NCBI GenBank assembly: GCA_002480565.1
Contig: DLCK01000051.1
Coordinates: forward strand, 129,575-193,574
DNA from: Phycisphaerales bacterium UBA7800
GTDB taxonomy: Bacteria; Planctomycetota; Phycisphaerae; Phycisphaerales; Phycisphaeraceae
Direction: 5' to 3'
DNA: 64,000 nucleotides
Of this stretch, positions 26,358 through 34,812 are shown in pieces. Position 1 is the first letter of the stretch; each line of letters begins with the position of its first letter. A program made the position numbers and the translations under genes. The notes under the pieces are model-generated. The model had not been told where the DNA came from. It did not search any database and was given only the letters and a program-made list of their open reading frames with translations.

Positions 26358-27743
26358 ATGGCAGGATGGGAACCCCTTTCAAAACTCGTACACCACGAAA
26401 TCCAATTGGCAACAGAAGACGGTCGTGATCTTGGCAATCCTCAGACGTGGCAGGATAAACTCTGCAATGCAGGCGAAGATGAAGACGCCCTCAATCAACT
26501 CATGGATCAATTGTTGGCATTACCTGAACGTAATGATGATCCATTTGATGAACCCTCAGAACTGGATGCCATCAAACGATTGCGACCTGCGGGTATATCA
26601 CTTCCGCCATGCACGCTGTCAGACGAACACCTTTACGACCGACTCTATGGTGCATGGTTAGGACGGTGTTGCGGATGTGCCTTGGGTAAGCCAGTCGAAC
26701 CATTCATGGGCAAGCACAACGGTCTGTCCAGTCGCCAACGTATCAAGCAATACCTAACTGCGATTGATCCTTCTGAATATCCAATTTCTGACTACATCCC
26801 TCAATACTCACCCGCGCAAGAGCAGACCGGCAAGACCAATTGCAAGCCATCGACCCGCGAACATATCGCATACATGGAAAGTGATGATGACATCCGCTAC
26901 ACCGTGCTTGGCCAATTGGTATTACGCGACAAAGGTTTGACGTTTACGTCCTGGGATATCGTCGAAGCATGGTGGAAGCACTTGCCATATCGCTTTGTCT
27001 GTACTGCTGAAACACAAGCCTATCGCAACATGGTGATCCGTTATGGGTTTGATACACATAAGCATCCACAACAAGTGGATTGGCAATGGATCGCCACGCA
27101 TCACAATCCCTATCGCCAATGGATCGGGGCGGATATCCGCGTAGACAGTTGGGCTTATGCCTGCCCTGGTAATCCGCAGTTGGCTGCAGAATTGGCATGG
27201 CGTGATGCACGGATCAGTCATGTGAAAAACGGAATCTACGGCGCGATGTTCATGGCTGCGATGATCGCTTCAGCATTTGTCTGTGATGATCCATTGACCA
27301 TCATTCAATCCGGTCTGGCGCAAATCCCCGCATCAAGCCGACTGTATTTGCAGATGCAACAGGTTATTGAAATCTGCACTAAGCACGACTGTGATCCCAA
27401 TGCGTATGAGTCGGTTTTTGATGAGATTGAAAAATTACTCGGACACTATCATCCAGTTCACACCAATAACAATGCGGGCATCGTGGTCGGAGCCTTGCTC
27501 CTTGGGAAGCATGATTTTCAAACCGTCATCAGCCTTGCAGTGATGGGCGGATGGGATACCGATTGCAATGCTGCAACTGCCGGTTCAATTTTGGGGGCGA
27601 TGCACGGTGCAGTGTATTTACCAGAAAAATGGACGCACAAACTCAATGACAAATTGCTCTCAGAGGTTGTTGGTTATCATCCAATTGCAATTAGCGAATG
27701 TGCACAGCGGAGTTTGGAAATTGTGCAGGCAGACCGTTGTTAA
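26358..27743 (+). CDS. ADP-ribosylglycohydrolase family protein
   Basis: 461 residues of the ARH/DraG fold, longer than the about 300-residue standard because of an N-terminal extension. It has LYGAWLGRCCGCALGKPVEP at about 97-117, a metal-binding acidic triplet in MESDDDIRYT, and the second metal motif GGWDTDCNAATAGSILGA. Enzymes of this fold remove ADP-ribose from proteins or small molecules using two metal ions; some act on related nucleosides. Its AraC neighbour hints at an inducible catabolic role rather than nitrogenase-type regulation. That is inference. Confidence 0.85.
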   Translation: MAGWEPLSKLVHHEIQLATEDGRDLGNPQTWQDKLCNAGEDEDALNQLMDQLLALPERNDDPFDEPSELDAIKRLRPAGISLPPCTLSDEHLYDRLYGAWLGRCCGCALGKPVEPFMGKHNGLSSRQRIKQYLTAIDPSEYPISDYIPQYSPAQEQTGKTNCKPSTREHIAYMESDDDIRYTVLGQLVLRDKGLTFTSWDIVEAWWKHLPYRFVCTAETQAYRNMVIRYGFDTHKHPQQVDWQWIATHHNPYRQWIGADIRVDSWAYACPGNPQLAAELAWRDARISHVKNGIYGAMFMAAMIASAFVCDDPLTIIQSGLAQIPASSRLYLQMQQVIEICTKHDCDPNAYESVFDEIEKLLGHYHPVHTNNNAGIVVGALLLGKHDFQTVISLAVMGGWDTDCNAATAGSILGAMHGAVYLPEKWTHKLNDKLLSEVVGYHPIAISECAQRSLEIVQADRC

Positions 27744-27746
27744 TGG

Positions 27747-28238
27747 TCACATGCGTTTGCTCATCAGTCGTCGGATATCAAGGTCTGCCTGACGTTCTTT
27801 GATGTCGTCGCGTTTGTCGTGGGTTTTCTTGCCTTTGCAGATACCCAATTCGATCTTGGCAATCCCGCGTTCATTAAAGTAAAGCGTCAACGGAATAAGT
27901 GTCACGCCACGGTCTTCGGATTCAACTTGTAATCGCTTGATCTGTCTTCGACGAGCGAGCAGTTTTCGGGTTGCGATATGTTCATGACCATTGGCGCCGG
28001 ATGCATGACTGTACGCTGAGATTTCCATGTTAAAAAGGAACAGCTCCATGCGGTTGGAATCGACTTTGGCAAAGGCTTCGGAGATTTGCACACGGCCTTC
28101 ACGAATGGATTTGACTTCACTGCCACGCAAAACGATACCGACCTCGAATGAATCGAGTACGACATAGTCCCGACGCGCCCGGCGGTTAACAATCCGCGGC
28201 GAATGGTTCTGATCCTTCTTGTGCTTGCCTTTGGCCAT
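27747..28238 (-). CDS. smpB: SsrA-binding protein SmpB
   Basis: 163 residues, normal length. SmpB binds tmRNA and brings it to stalled ribosomes for trans-translation. Family marks: SFEVGIVLRGSEVKSIREGR, then LHRRQIKRL-like basic stretch (ARRRQIKRL), LIPLTLYFNERGIAKIELG and GKKTHDKRDDIKER. It converges with the glycohydrolase gene with a three-base gap. The ssrA gene itself is not visible in this window. Confidence 0.96.
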   Translation of the reverse strand: MAKGKHKKDQNHSPRIVNRRARRDYVVLDSFEVGIVLRGSEVKSIREGRVQISEAFAKVDSNRMELFLFNMEISAYSHASGANGHEHIATRKLLARRRQIKRLQVESEDRGVTLIPLTLYFNERGIAKIELGICKGKKTHDKRDDIKERQADLDIRRLMSKRM

Positions 28239-28397
28239 GGTGGGGTAAGAGTGTACGAGGTTATGCGGGTTTGTCCAGTAATGTTAGCAAAATGTGTGAT
28301 ATGAGCAGGAAGGTTGTTTTTATTTCCGATGTTATACCTTTTGGGTTAAAACGGGGTTCCTGCGGTCAGTCTTACCCCAATGGCTGATCAAATAGCT

Positions 28398-29735
28398 TCA
28401 TTTGCCGACACAGAATGTGGCGAACACCCGACCGATGATGTCGTCAGGAGTCATCTCACCACCCAGTGATGCAAGATGGTCCAACGCGTCACGTAGCAGT
28501 CCGGCGATGAGTTCCAGATCGTCTAGAGCATGTTGATTTTTTTGAGGCAGGACACGTGTCAACGCATCATCAATCGCAGTGCATGTTTCTTTGAGTGCCA
28601 GTTCGTGTCGAGGTTGGAGAGCGAGTTTTTCAGCAGCGATACTCACACCACGATTGCCAAGCTTGGAAAGAATTTGTTTCTTGAGTTGTTCAAGCCCCAT
28701 GCCAGTATGAGCACTAATTGGCAGCACATCCTTATGCGCCGACTCATGCTTGCTGGGCTGATCCATTTTGGGACGCACACGGATGATATGTTCGGCGGCC
28801 TCGCATTTACCCAAGTGAATCATCACATCCGCTTGATCCATGGTCTGACGGGCAGCTTCCTGGATATCGCTATCCAACGCATTGCGGGCATCATCAAGTC
28901 CGGCAATGTCCATGAGCATGACTTCAACTTTGCTGCCATCAGCGCGTTGAAGGAGCATCGGTTCAGCAAGGATGTCCCGCGTGGTTCCGGCTTGCTCATG
29001 GGTCACTGCACGTTGTTTGCCAAGCAGGGCGTTGAACAAAGTACTCTTGCCAACTGAAGGAGGTCCGACCAACACCACACGTGGTAATGCCTCCAAGGCT
29101 CCCCAACTCCGCGCATTGGCAAGCAGGTCTTTGAGCTGTTTGTTAATGTCCGTCAAGCGTTCAACCAATTGAGCAGGTGTGATCGCAACAACATCGTCCT
29201 GATCCGTAAAGTCGATTCCCGCTTCGACCAATGCTAACGCAGTTGCCAACGCTTCAACGAGTTGGTGGCTAAATGTTCCAAGGTTCCCAAGCCGTAGGAG
29301 ACGGGCAGCCTGGAGTTGGGCCTGCGAAGTTGCATGGATCGTGGCAGCAATTCCCTCGGCCTGCGTCAGATCAAGCTTGCCAGCAAGGTATGCAGTGAAT
29401 GTGAACTCGCCAGCGTCAGCCATCCGCGCGCCATGTTGAATGAGGCGATGGATCACCTGATCCAACAAGGCAGGGTTACCCGGTAATTGCAACTCCACCA
29501 GGTCTTGGCCCGTGTAACTTGCTGGTCCACGGAAGCCTAAAACCAGACAGGGGAGTTTACGACTATCAAAGAGAATATGCGTTGGCGTTAAACGTCTTGG
29601 CGAATCCAATACGGCGCCCAACTGACGAACCATCTGCCATGACTCCGGCCCAGAAAGTCGGATGAGTCCGCGAAGAGATTGTCCGGGTGCTGAACTGACG
29701 GCAATGATGGTAGAGGAGTCTGTGGTCATAGGCAT
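28398..29735 (-). CDS. mnmE: tRNA modification GTPase MnmE
   Basis: 445 residues. With MnmG it makes the cmnm5 group at wobble U34 of tRNA. An N-terminal folate-binding domain (TIIAVSSAPGQSLRGLIRLSG), helical domain and inserted G domain are present. G1 is GPPSVGKSTL, G2 is AGTTRD, G3 is DIAGLDD. The usual G4 N-K-x-D reads RPKMDQ here, so the Asn that recognises guanine is Pro. The C-terminus FCVGK keeps the essential Cys. ATG 29729 is a possible alternative start. Confidence 0.93.
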   Translation of the reverse strand: MPMTTDSSTIIAVSSAPGQSLRGLIRLSGPESWQMVRQLGAVLDSPRRLTPTHILFDSRKLPCLVLGFRGPASYTGQDLVELQLPGNPALLDQVIHRLIQHGARMADAGEFTFTAYLAGKLDLTQAEGIAATIHATSQAQLQAARLLRLGNLGTFSHQLVEALATALALVEAGIDFTDQDDVVAITPAQLVERLTDINKQLKDLLANARSWGALEALPRVVLVGPPSVGKSTLFNALLGKQRAVTHEQAGTTRDILAEPMLLQRADGSKVEVMLMDIAGLDDARNALDSDIQEAARQTMDQADVMIHLGKCEAAEHIIRVRPKMDQPSKHESAHKDVLPISAHTGMGLEQLKKQILSKLGNRGVSIAAEKLALQPRHELALKETCTAIDDALTRVLPQKNQHALDDLELIAGLLRDALDHLASLGGEMTPDDIIGRVFATFCVGK

Positions 29736-29750
29736 TACTTGTAATAAAAG

Positions 29751-29826
29751 TTAGCCGCGTCGCTATGCGACGCTGGTTAAGCGTCTGCATAACGCCAATT
29801 CCAGATCACTAAGCGACGCGGCTAGT
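29751..29826. repeat. Hairpin repeat with inverted partner
   Basis: TTAGCC then GCGTCGC-tat-GCGACGC (29757-29773), and about 35 bases later GCGACGCGGCTAG, the inverse of the first twelve bases. A close relative with the same TAT loop but a different stem (GCGACAC-tat-GTGTCGC) lies at 62022-62048. Confidence 0.6.
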
Positions 29827-29827
29827 G

Positions 29828-29855
29828 TCATTCAATATTCAAATGTCAATTTCTC
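29828..29855. repeat. 7-bp-period array at the end of mrp
   Basis: CATTCAA-TATTCAA-ATGTCAA units, reaching the stop codon of the mrp gene at 29854. Same 7-base period as the other intergenic arrays. Confidence 0.4.
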
Positions 29856-30942
29856 AGCTGATCGAAATCGTCGGAGTTGCCATTTCTGTCTGATGCGTTT
29901 GGATACTCACTTGTCCTGCAAGATTCTTGACGACTGTTTCGAGTTCTTTGCCAAGTTGTGCATCATCTTCAAAGTTGGCGGTCGGCTTGCCGTTGTCACT
30001 ATTGGCTCGCAGACGCATGTTGATAGGGATGCCGCCAAGGTAGGGAACGTCCATCTGATGTGCCATGGCTTGAGCGCCACCTTTGCCGAAGATGTCATAT
30101 TCGACACCATCATTGCCGATGAAGTAGCTCATGTTTTCAACGACACCCAGGATCGGCACTTGCAATTGTTGGAACATGCGGACGGCACGTCGTGCGTCAT
30201 CCTGTGCGACTTTCTGCGGTGTGCAGACAACAACCGCGCCTGTGAGTGGCAGCAGTTGTGCAAGTGTCAGCGGCACATCGCCAGTACCGGGTGGCATGTC
30301 GATGATCAGGTAATCCAGTTCGCCCCAAAGCGTCTGGGTTGCCAACTGATTAAACGCGCCGTGCGCCATCGGGCCACGCCAGATTAGTGGCTTGTCAGGA
30401 TCGACCAGCTTGCCGATGGTCATGGATTTGATGCCATGCACATCGAAGGGGACGATCATGTTGCCACCTTCGGTGTGTGTTTCGAGTCCATCAAGTCCGA
30501 GCATTGTGGGTAGTGACGGACCATAGATGTCACCATCAAGAAGTCCGACCTTTGCGCCTGCACGTGCCAGTCCTACTGCCAGGTTTACCGAGACGGTACT
30601 CTTGCCTACGCCCCCTTTGCCGGCACCGACTGCGATGACATGTTTGACGGTTGGCAGGGGATTGCTGTCCTTGGCCTGCTGTTGAGGTGAGGGTTGGACT
30701 TGCGCGGTGAATTCGACTTCGCACATGCTGATCCCGTCGAGTTGCGTAACGGCTTTCTTGACATCAAAACTGATCTTATCTTTCATTGGACATGCAGGCG
30801 TGGTGAGTTCCACTGTAATTTTTGCCTGCCCATCGCAAAGAGCGACATTCTTGATCATTTTCAGGGTCACCAGGTCTTTGCCCAACTCTGGATCCATCAC
30901 GGTTTTGAGTTGTTCCATGACCTGTTCTTTGGTGACTGACAT
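29854..30942 (-). CDS. mrp: Mrp/ApbC-type iron-sulfur carrier ATPase
   Basis: 362 residues. Residues 1-85 are a DUF59/MIP18 domain (VMDPELGKDLVTLKMI); the P-loop GKGGVGKSTVSVNLA near 110 is the deviant Walker A of the MinD/Mrp group, followed by LLDGDIYGPSLPTMLG. The paired Cys of Fe-S scaffolds (C-x-x-C) is not evident in the expected place (VVENMSYFIGND). A perfect AAGGAG precedes the ATG. Role: loading or carrying Fe-S clusters in the cytosol. Confidence 0.92.
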   Translation of the reverse strand: MSVTKEQVMEQLKTVMDPELGKDLVTLKMIKNVALCDGQAKITVELTTPACPMKDKISFDVKKAVTQLDGISMCEVEFTAQVQPSPQQQAKDSNPLPTVKHVIAVGAGKGGVGKSTVSVNLAVGLARAGAKVGLLDGDIYGPSLPTMLGLDGLETHTEGGNMIVPFDVHGIKSMTIGKLVDPDKPLIWRGPMAHGAFNQLATQTLWGELDYLIIDMPPGTGDVPLTLAQLLPLTGAVVVCTPQKVAQDDARRAVRMFQQLQVPILGVVENMSYFIGNDGVEYDIFGKGGAQAMAHQMDVPYLGGIPINMRLRANSDNGKPTANFEDDAQLGKELETVVKNLAGQVSIQTHQTEMATPTISIS

Positions 30943-31116
30943 ACTTCACGCTCCTTTGGCGATAATTAGAGGTTTGGCTCCATATCGTAAATGATCCACG
31001 TCAGGGAGCAAATCGCCCCATTTTTAATTGATGTTGCAATAAGTCTCCGTAGCTGGCGTTGGACTATGCAGATCAACCCTATTTCCACAAAGGCATATGC
31101 CTAAAGGAGACTTACC

Positions 31117-31728
31117 ATGAAGTCCTTAACAACTCATCGTCAACCTGTCATGATGTCCATGATCGTTGCATTGTGTGTTTTATTAGCAGCAGGTTTTTCG
31201 TTTGCCCAGTCCGAGAGTAGCAGTAGTGACCGGCCTCAACGTCAAGGCCAACGCGATGGCCAACGCCAAGGGCCGCGTGATGGTGAAGGTCGAGGCGGCC
31301 CATTTGGTCAGGTATTGAAGGAGTTGGAGCTAAGTGAAGAGCAGATGCAACAGGTCAAGACGATCATGCAAAAGCATCGCGAGCAGGTCGAAGCTTATCG
31401 TGAAAAAAATGGTGATCAGGCTCAACAGCTTCGCAAAGACTTCCGTCAAGCCATGGAAGACAAGGATTATGACAAGCTTCATACACTCATCGACCAACTC
31501 AAAACCGTCGATAAGGATCGTCCATCCATGACCGAAATGGCTGCCGAAGTCCGCGGCGTATTGAATGCCGAGCAACAGAAGATTTGGGATGCCAAAGCCG
31601 AAGAAATGAAGAACAACCGTGGCAAGCACATGCGTCGTGGGCCGCGCGGTGAAGGTCAATCTGATGGTGAAAACGCACAACGTCCCCGTCGCGGTCAACG
31701 TCGAGGCGCAGATGCTACTGAAGAATAA
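31117..31728 (+). CDS. Spy/CpxP-like periplasmic protein
   Basis: 203 residues. A signal peptide ends after FSFAQ. The mature region starts with an Arg/Gln/Gly-rich segment, then a helical core with the LTxxQ-like pattern (LELSEEQMQQVKTIMQKHRE and LNAEQQKIWD) typical of Spy/CpxP/Zra folds, and ends in a second Arg/Gly-rich tail. Members act as periplasmic chaperones or metal sensors. AAAGGAG precedes the ATG. A terminator follows. Confidence 0.75.
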   Translation: MKSLTTHRQPVMMSMIVALCVLLAAGFSFAQSESSSSDRPQRQGQRDGQRQGPRDGEGRGGPFGQVLKELELSEEQMQQVKTIMQKHREQVEAYREKNGDQAQQLRKDFRQAMEDKDYDKLHTLIDQLKTVDKDRPSMTEMAAEVRGVLNAEQQKIWDAKAEEMKNNRGKHMRRGPRGEGQSDGENAQRPRRGQRRGADATEE

Positions 31729-31798
31729 AACAAGCATTCACTGAATCAGTAGTCACCAGGATTGTTGATTCAGCAGAAGTCCGATTCACCCCCATTCA

Positions 31799-31834
31799 CA
31801 CCACTGTCCCGGATTCCCGGGCGGTGGTTTTTTA
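31799..31834 (+). terminator. Rho-independent terminator after the Spy-like gene
   Basis: Stem ACCACTG...CCCGG with CCGGGCGGTGGT (about 12 pairs, one bulge) at 31800-31828 followed by seven T. Confidence 0.8.
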
Positions 31835-31871
31835 TATGGGAATGATGTATCGAAAAAGTCAGAGACTGATT

Positions 31872-32963
31872 TTATGCACTTCGTTTGGCCGGTTGATTGA
31901 TCATTGACTGCAGGCGACGGGCAATTTGATCCAAGGGCAATTGCACTTCGACTCCGCCCATTTCGTACGCTTCGCGGGGCATGCCATAGACCACGCAACT
32001 TGATTCACTTTCACCGACGGTGCGTGATCCGGCATTTCGCATGGCCAGTAAACCACGAGCGCCATCATCCCCCATACCGGTGAGTATCACGCCGATGGTT
32101 TTTTTGGCAGCATGCTGAGCAACGGATTTGAATAACACATCCACTGAAGGCTTATGTCGATTGACATTGGGTCCATCCTTGAGCTTGACGACATAGCCAA
32201 CTCCTCTGGGTTGTAGGAGCATATGTTGGTCACCTGGGGCCAGCAGTACTTTGCCGGTTTCCAAAGCATCGCCATCAGAAGCGTGGACGACTTGCATTGG
32301 GGATATCCGGTTTAAGCTTTGGGAAAATGACTCGGTAAAAGCCAAAGGCATGTGCTGGACAATGACCACAGGTGGGAAGTCTGCTGGAAGTTCAGCCAGT
32401 AAGTGTCGCAACGCCTGGGTTCCGCCTGTGGAAGAACCGATTGCCACGATTGTGTCAGACACAGCCGCAGGTCGAGAAGCTGGTCGGACCAGACTCGCTG
32501 ATTTGAGTTGTGGCTTTGTGATTGCAGGAGGCGCTGTGGTCAGATACCGTGACAGTTTGGCTCCAGCTGCTGCTTTGATTTTTTCCTGTAAATCGCAGGC
32601 AAGTTGTTTAAGCTGCTTGGAACTTGCAGGTTTGCCCACCACGTCCACCGCTCCATTGGCCATCGCCTGGTATGCGGCATCCGACCCTTTTTGTGAAAGT
32701 GTGGAAACCACAATCACCGGGATCGGGTAGAACTTCATGAGTTTTTTGAGAAAGGTCAGCCCATCCATTTTGGGCATTTCAATATCCAACGTCACCACAT
32801 CCGGTCGGAGGTTCACAATCTTGTCGCGAGCATCAAATGGATCAGTTGCAACTCCGACCACTTCAATCTGACGATCCAGAGCAATACTGTTTGAAAGTAC
32901 TTGACGGACGACAGCTGAATCATCAATGACCATCACACGGACGGGTTTTATGTGTGCTGACAT
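31872..32963 (-). CDS. cheB: CheB: receiver-controlled methylesterase
   Basis: 363 residues. An N-terminal receiver (VIDDSAVVRQVL, phosphoacceptor in VVTLDIEMPKMDG) controls a C-terminal esterase that removes methyl groups from, or deamidates, receptor Glu/Gln. The catalytic Ser is in AIGSSTGGTQ, His in VVIVQHMP, and Asp in LTGMGDDGARG. It is last in a six-gene minus-strand run divergent from cheA. No cheR is seen, so its opposing enzyme is elsewhere or missing. Confidence 0.94.
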   Translation of the reverse strand: MSAHIKPVRVMVIDDSAVVRQVLSNSIALDRQIEVVGVATDPFDARDKIVNLRPDVVTLDIEMPKMDGLTFLKKLMKFYPIPVIVVSTLSQKGSDAAYQAMANGAVDVVGKPASSKQLKQLACDLQEKIKAAAGAKLSRYLTTAPPAITKPQLKSASLVRPASRPAAVSDTIVAIGSSTGGTQALRHLLAELPADFPPVVIVQHMPLAFTESFSQSLNRISPMQVVHASDGDALETGKVLLAPGDQHMLLQPRGVGYVVKLKDGPNVNRHKPSVDVLFKSVAQHAAKKTIGVILTGMGDDGARGLLAMRNAGSRTVGESESSCVVYGMPREAYEMGGVEVQLPLDQIARRLQSMINQPAKRSA

Positions 32964-32975
32964 GATGGAAACTCC

Positions 32976-33452
32976 TTATGAGGTTTGATCCACAATCATC
33001 TCAAGCAGAATCAAACCGTCATCACTATTGAAGCTGCATGTTGATGGGTGGGTAAGTACGTCGCTGAGGTTGGCTGAATCGATATCCTGCATGTCCGGGA
33101 TACATAGATCAAAGACAGGGTCTGTCCCCCAGATTTCTGTGAGTAATTGACCGCAGATCACGTTGAGTATTTCACAGATGGCGTCGTTTTGCTGCTCTTG
33201 TGATTGCGGGTCCGCTTCATCGACACCGAGCATGTTGGCCCAAATGGTACTGAACGCGGATTGGGGTAGGTAGAGTATGACATTGCCAACATGAGGGCCT
33301 TCAAAACGCATACTCACTTTACGGTAAGGCACAGCCATGTCGCGCTGAATGTCGATCGTATGAGGGTCGATCGGGTCTACGAAATAGAATGCTAATGATT
33401 CCATTACTCGACAGAAAACGTCATTCATAGATTGGGTGTGTTCAAGCTGCAT
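32976..33452 (-). CDS. CheX/CheC-like CheY phosphatase
   Basis: 158 residues with one copy of the CheC/CheX active-site pattern (E-x-x-N, here CEILNVICGQLL near 90-105). CheX proteins remove phosphate from CheY and usually act as dimers. It overlaps the receiver gene upstream by 11 bases and lies next to cheB. This and CheD are typical of non-enteric chemosensory systems that lack CheZ. Confidence 0.78.
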   Translation of the reverse strand: MQLEHTQSMNDVFCRVMESLAFYFVDPIDPHTIDIQRDMAVPYRKVSMRFEGPHVGNVILYLPQSAFSTIWANMLGVDEADPQSQEQQNDAICEILNVICGQLLTEIWGTDPVFDLCIPDMQDIDSANLSDVLTHPSTCSFNSDDGLILLEMIVDQTS

Positions 33453-33831
33453 TGGAAAATCCTGTCAGGTCTTCGACGATCGCCTTGAAATCCTCAGGCT
33501 GAAACGGCTTTCGGATGTACGCGGTAATACCTTTGTCTTTGAGTTGTTCTATGCGGGTCTGTGAACCTTCAGTGGAGACTACGACCACGGGAATGGTTTT
33601 AAGTAGACCGTCGTGACTCATCTTCTCGATCATCTCAACGCCGTTCATCACCGGCATGTTGATATCTGCGAAAATCAGATCGATCCATTCCTTGCCCAGG
33701 GTTTCGAGTGCTTCTTTCCCATTAGCAGCATGCAGCACCATGTTGGTTTGAATGCCTGCAAGATGCAGTGTCTTTTCCATGACACTTCGGATGGTAATCG
33801 AGTCGTCTACAATCAGTACATTAAGACTCAT
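33442..33831 (-). CDS. Single-domain CheY-like response regulator
   Basis: 129 residues. Acidic pair in IVDDSITIRSVM, phosphoacceptor in LIFADINMPVMNG, Thr/Ser in VVVVSTEGS, Lys in AYIRKPFQPED. The sequence is close to CheY proteins of MCP/CheA systems. It overlaps cheX, so the two are probably made together, suggesting it is the phosphatase's substrate. Confidence 0.9.
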   Translation of the reverse strand: MSLNVLIVDDSITIRSVMEKTLHLAGIQTNMVLHAANGKEALETLGKEWIDLIFADINMPVMNGVEMIEKMSHDGLLKTIPVVVVSTEGSQTRIEQLKDKGITAYIRKPFQPEDFKAIVEDLTGFSNAA

Positions 33832-33888
33832 GTTTCTATCTCCTGAATGTGTTGACCAACCAATTGGCCATCACAGCGATGTATCGTT

Positions 33889-34368
33889 TTAAAGTTCCGT
33901 TTCGGCGCCTTTGGTTTTGACCATGGTTCGACCGGTGGCCATGTCAAGCGTCAGTGTGCGTGGTTTTTTCCCGCCGACATCCTGACCGTCAATAAGGATG
34001 TTGTTCTTCCACAAAAACTTTCGCAGGACAGCAAAGTTACGTTCCCCGATACGGAACTGTTCGCCCATGTCCATCGGAGCGCCTGCTCCAGCAACTTTGA
34101 TTTTCAGATTTTCTTTGCTGGCACCAAGATTAAACAGACCGTTGAATAACTCGACCATTCCGGTATCGGTATACATTGACGGATTGAGTTTGGCTTTTTC
34201 AGGATTGGATCGGGAGGTCGGCAGTAAGCAATGAATCATTCCCCCAACACCTGCCACCGGATCATAAGCCGAGACACCAAGGCATGATCCCAATGAATAC
34301 GTGATGATCATGTCATTGACATCATCAGTCACAAACATCTGTGCTATGGATACAACCTGAGTGTTCAT
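33889..34368 (-). CDS. cheD: CheD: receptor glutamine deamidase
   Basis: 159 residues. The catalytic Cys is in YSLGSCLGVSAYD and His in GGMIHCLLP, at the family's normal spacing. FRIGERNFAVLRKFLWKN and DVGGKKPRTL complete the family pattern. CheD deamidates receptor glutamines and binds CheC-type phosphatases; the CheX-like neighbour fits. No receptor gene lies in the window. Confidence 0.92.
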   Translation of the reverse strand: MNTQVVSIAQMFVTDDVNDMIITYSLGSCLGVSAYDPVAGVGGMIHCLLPTSRSNPEKAKLNPSMYTDTGMVELFNGLFNLGASKENLKIKVAGAGAPMDMGEQFRIGERNFAVLRKFLWKNNILIDGQDVGGKKPRTLTLDMATGRTMVKTKGAETEL

Positions 34369-34401
34369 GTCTTACCTGTATCTATCACATAGAAACAAAA
34401 A

Positions 34402-34812
34402 TCAACTCGCCACATCACGTGAAATCAATTCCAAATCGATGAGTTGGTTGAGTATTTTCTCACGGGTAACTGGTTTAACAATGTATGCTTCGCATTGACC
34501 ATTAAAGGCCTTAAGTACGTTATGGGTGTCGGAAAGGGCGGTGCTCATTACCACCTTGGCTCCATCACCTGTAGCGATGCCGTGATCCAGTTCGATTTGA
34601 CGAATATGTGTCAGCGCTTCCTGACCGTCCATATTTGGCATCATGATGTCCAGGAATACCAAGTCGTAGGGAGTCTGAGCTTTGAGGGCGATTCCAATGG
34701 CTTCCACGGCTTCTAATCCGTCGATTGCGACATCACAATTGCCATATTGAGCCAGGTGTCCAAGGAGAACCTTGCGACTGACGAAGTCGTCTTCTGCAAT
34801 GAGAATTTTCAT
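34402..34812 (-). CDS. Single-domain response regulator
   Basis: 136 residues. Receiver with IAEDDFVSRKVL, phosphoacceptor in LVFLDIMMPNMDG, Thr in KVVMSTAL, Lys in AYIVKPV. Its start overlaps the kinase stop by four bases (ATGA), so it is the direct partner of the kinase at 34809-36557. Confidence 0.9.
   Translation of the reverse strand: MKILIAEDDFVSRKVLLGHLAQYGNCDVAIDGLEAVEAIGIALKAQTPYDLVFLDIMMPNMDGQEALTHIRQIELDHGIATGDGAKVVMSTALSDTHNVLKAFNGQCEAYIVKPVTREKILNQLIDLELISRDVAS

Noticed and set aside
27747..28397. ssrA (tmRNA) next to smpB
   Set aside because: No alanine-tRNA-like ends or tag-coding frame was seen in the flanking sequence.
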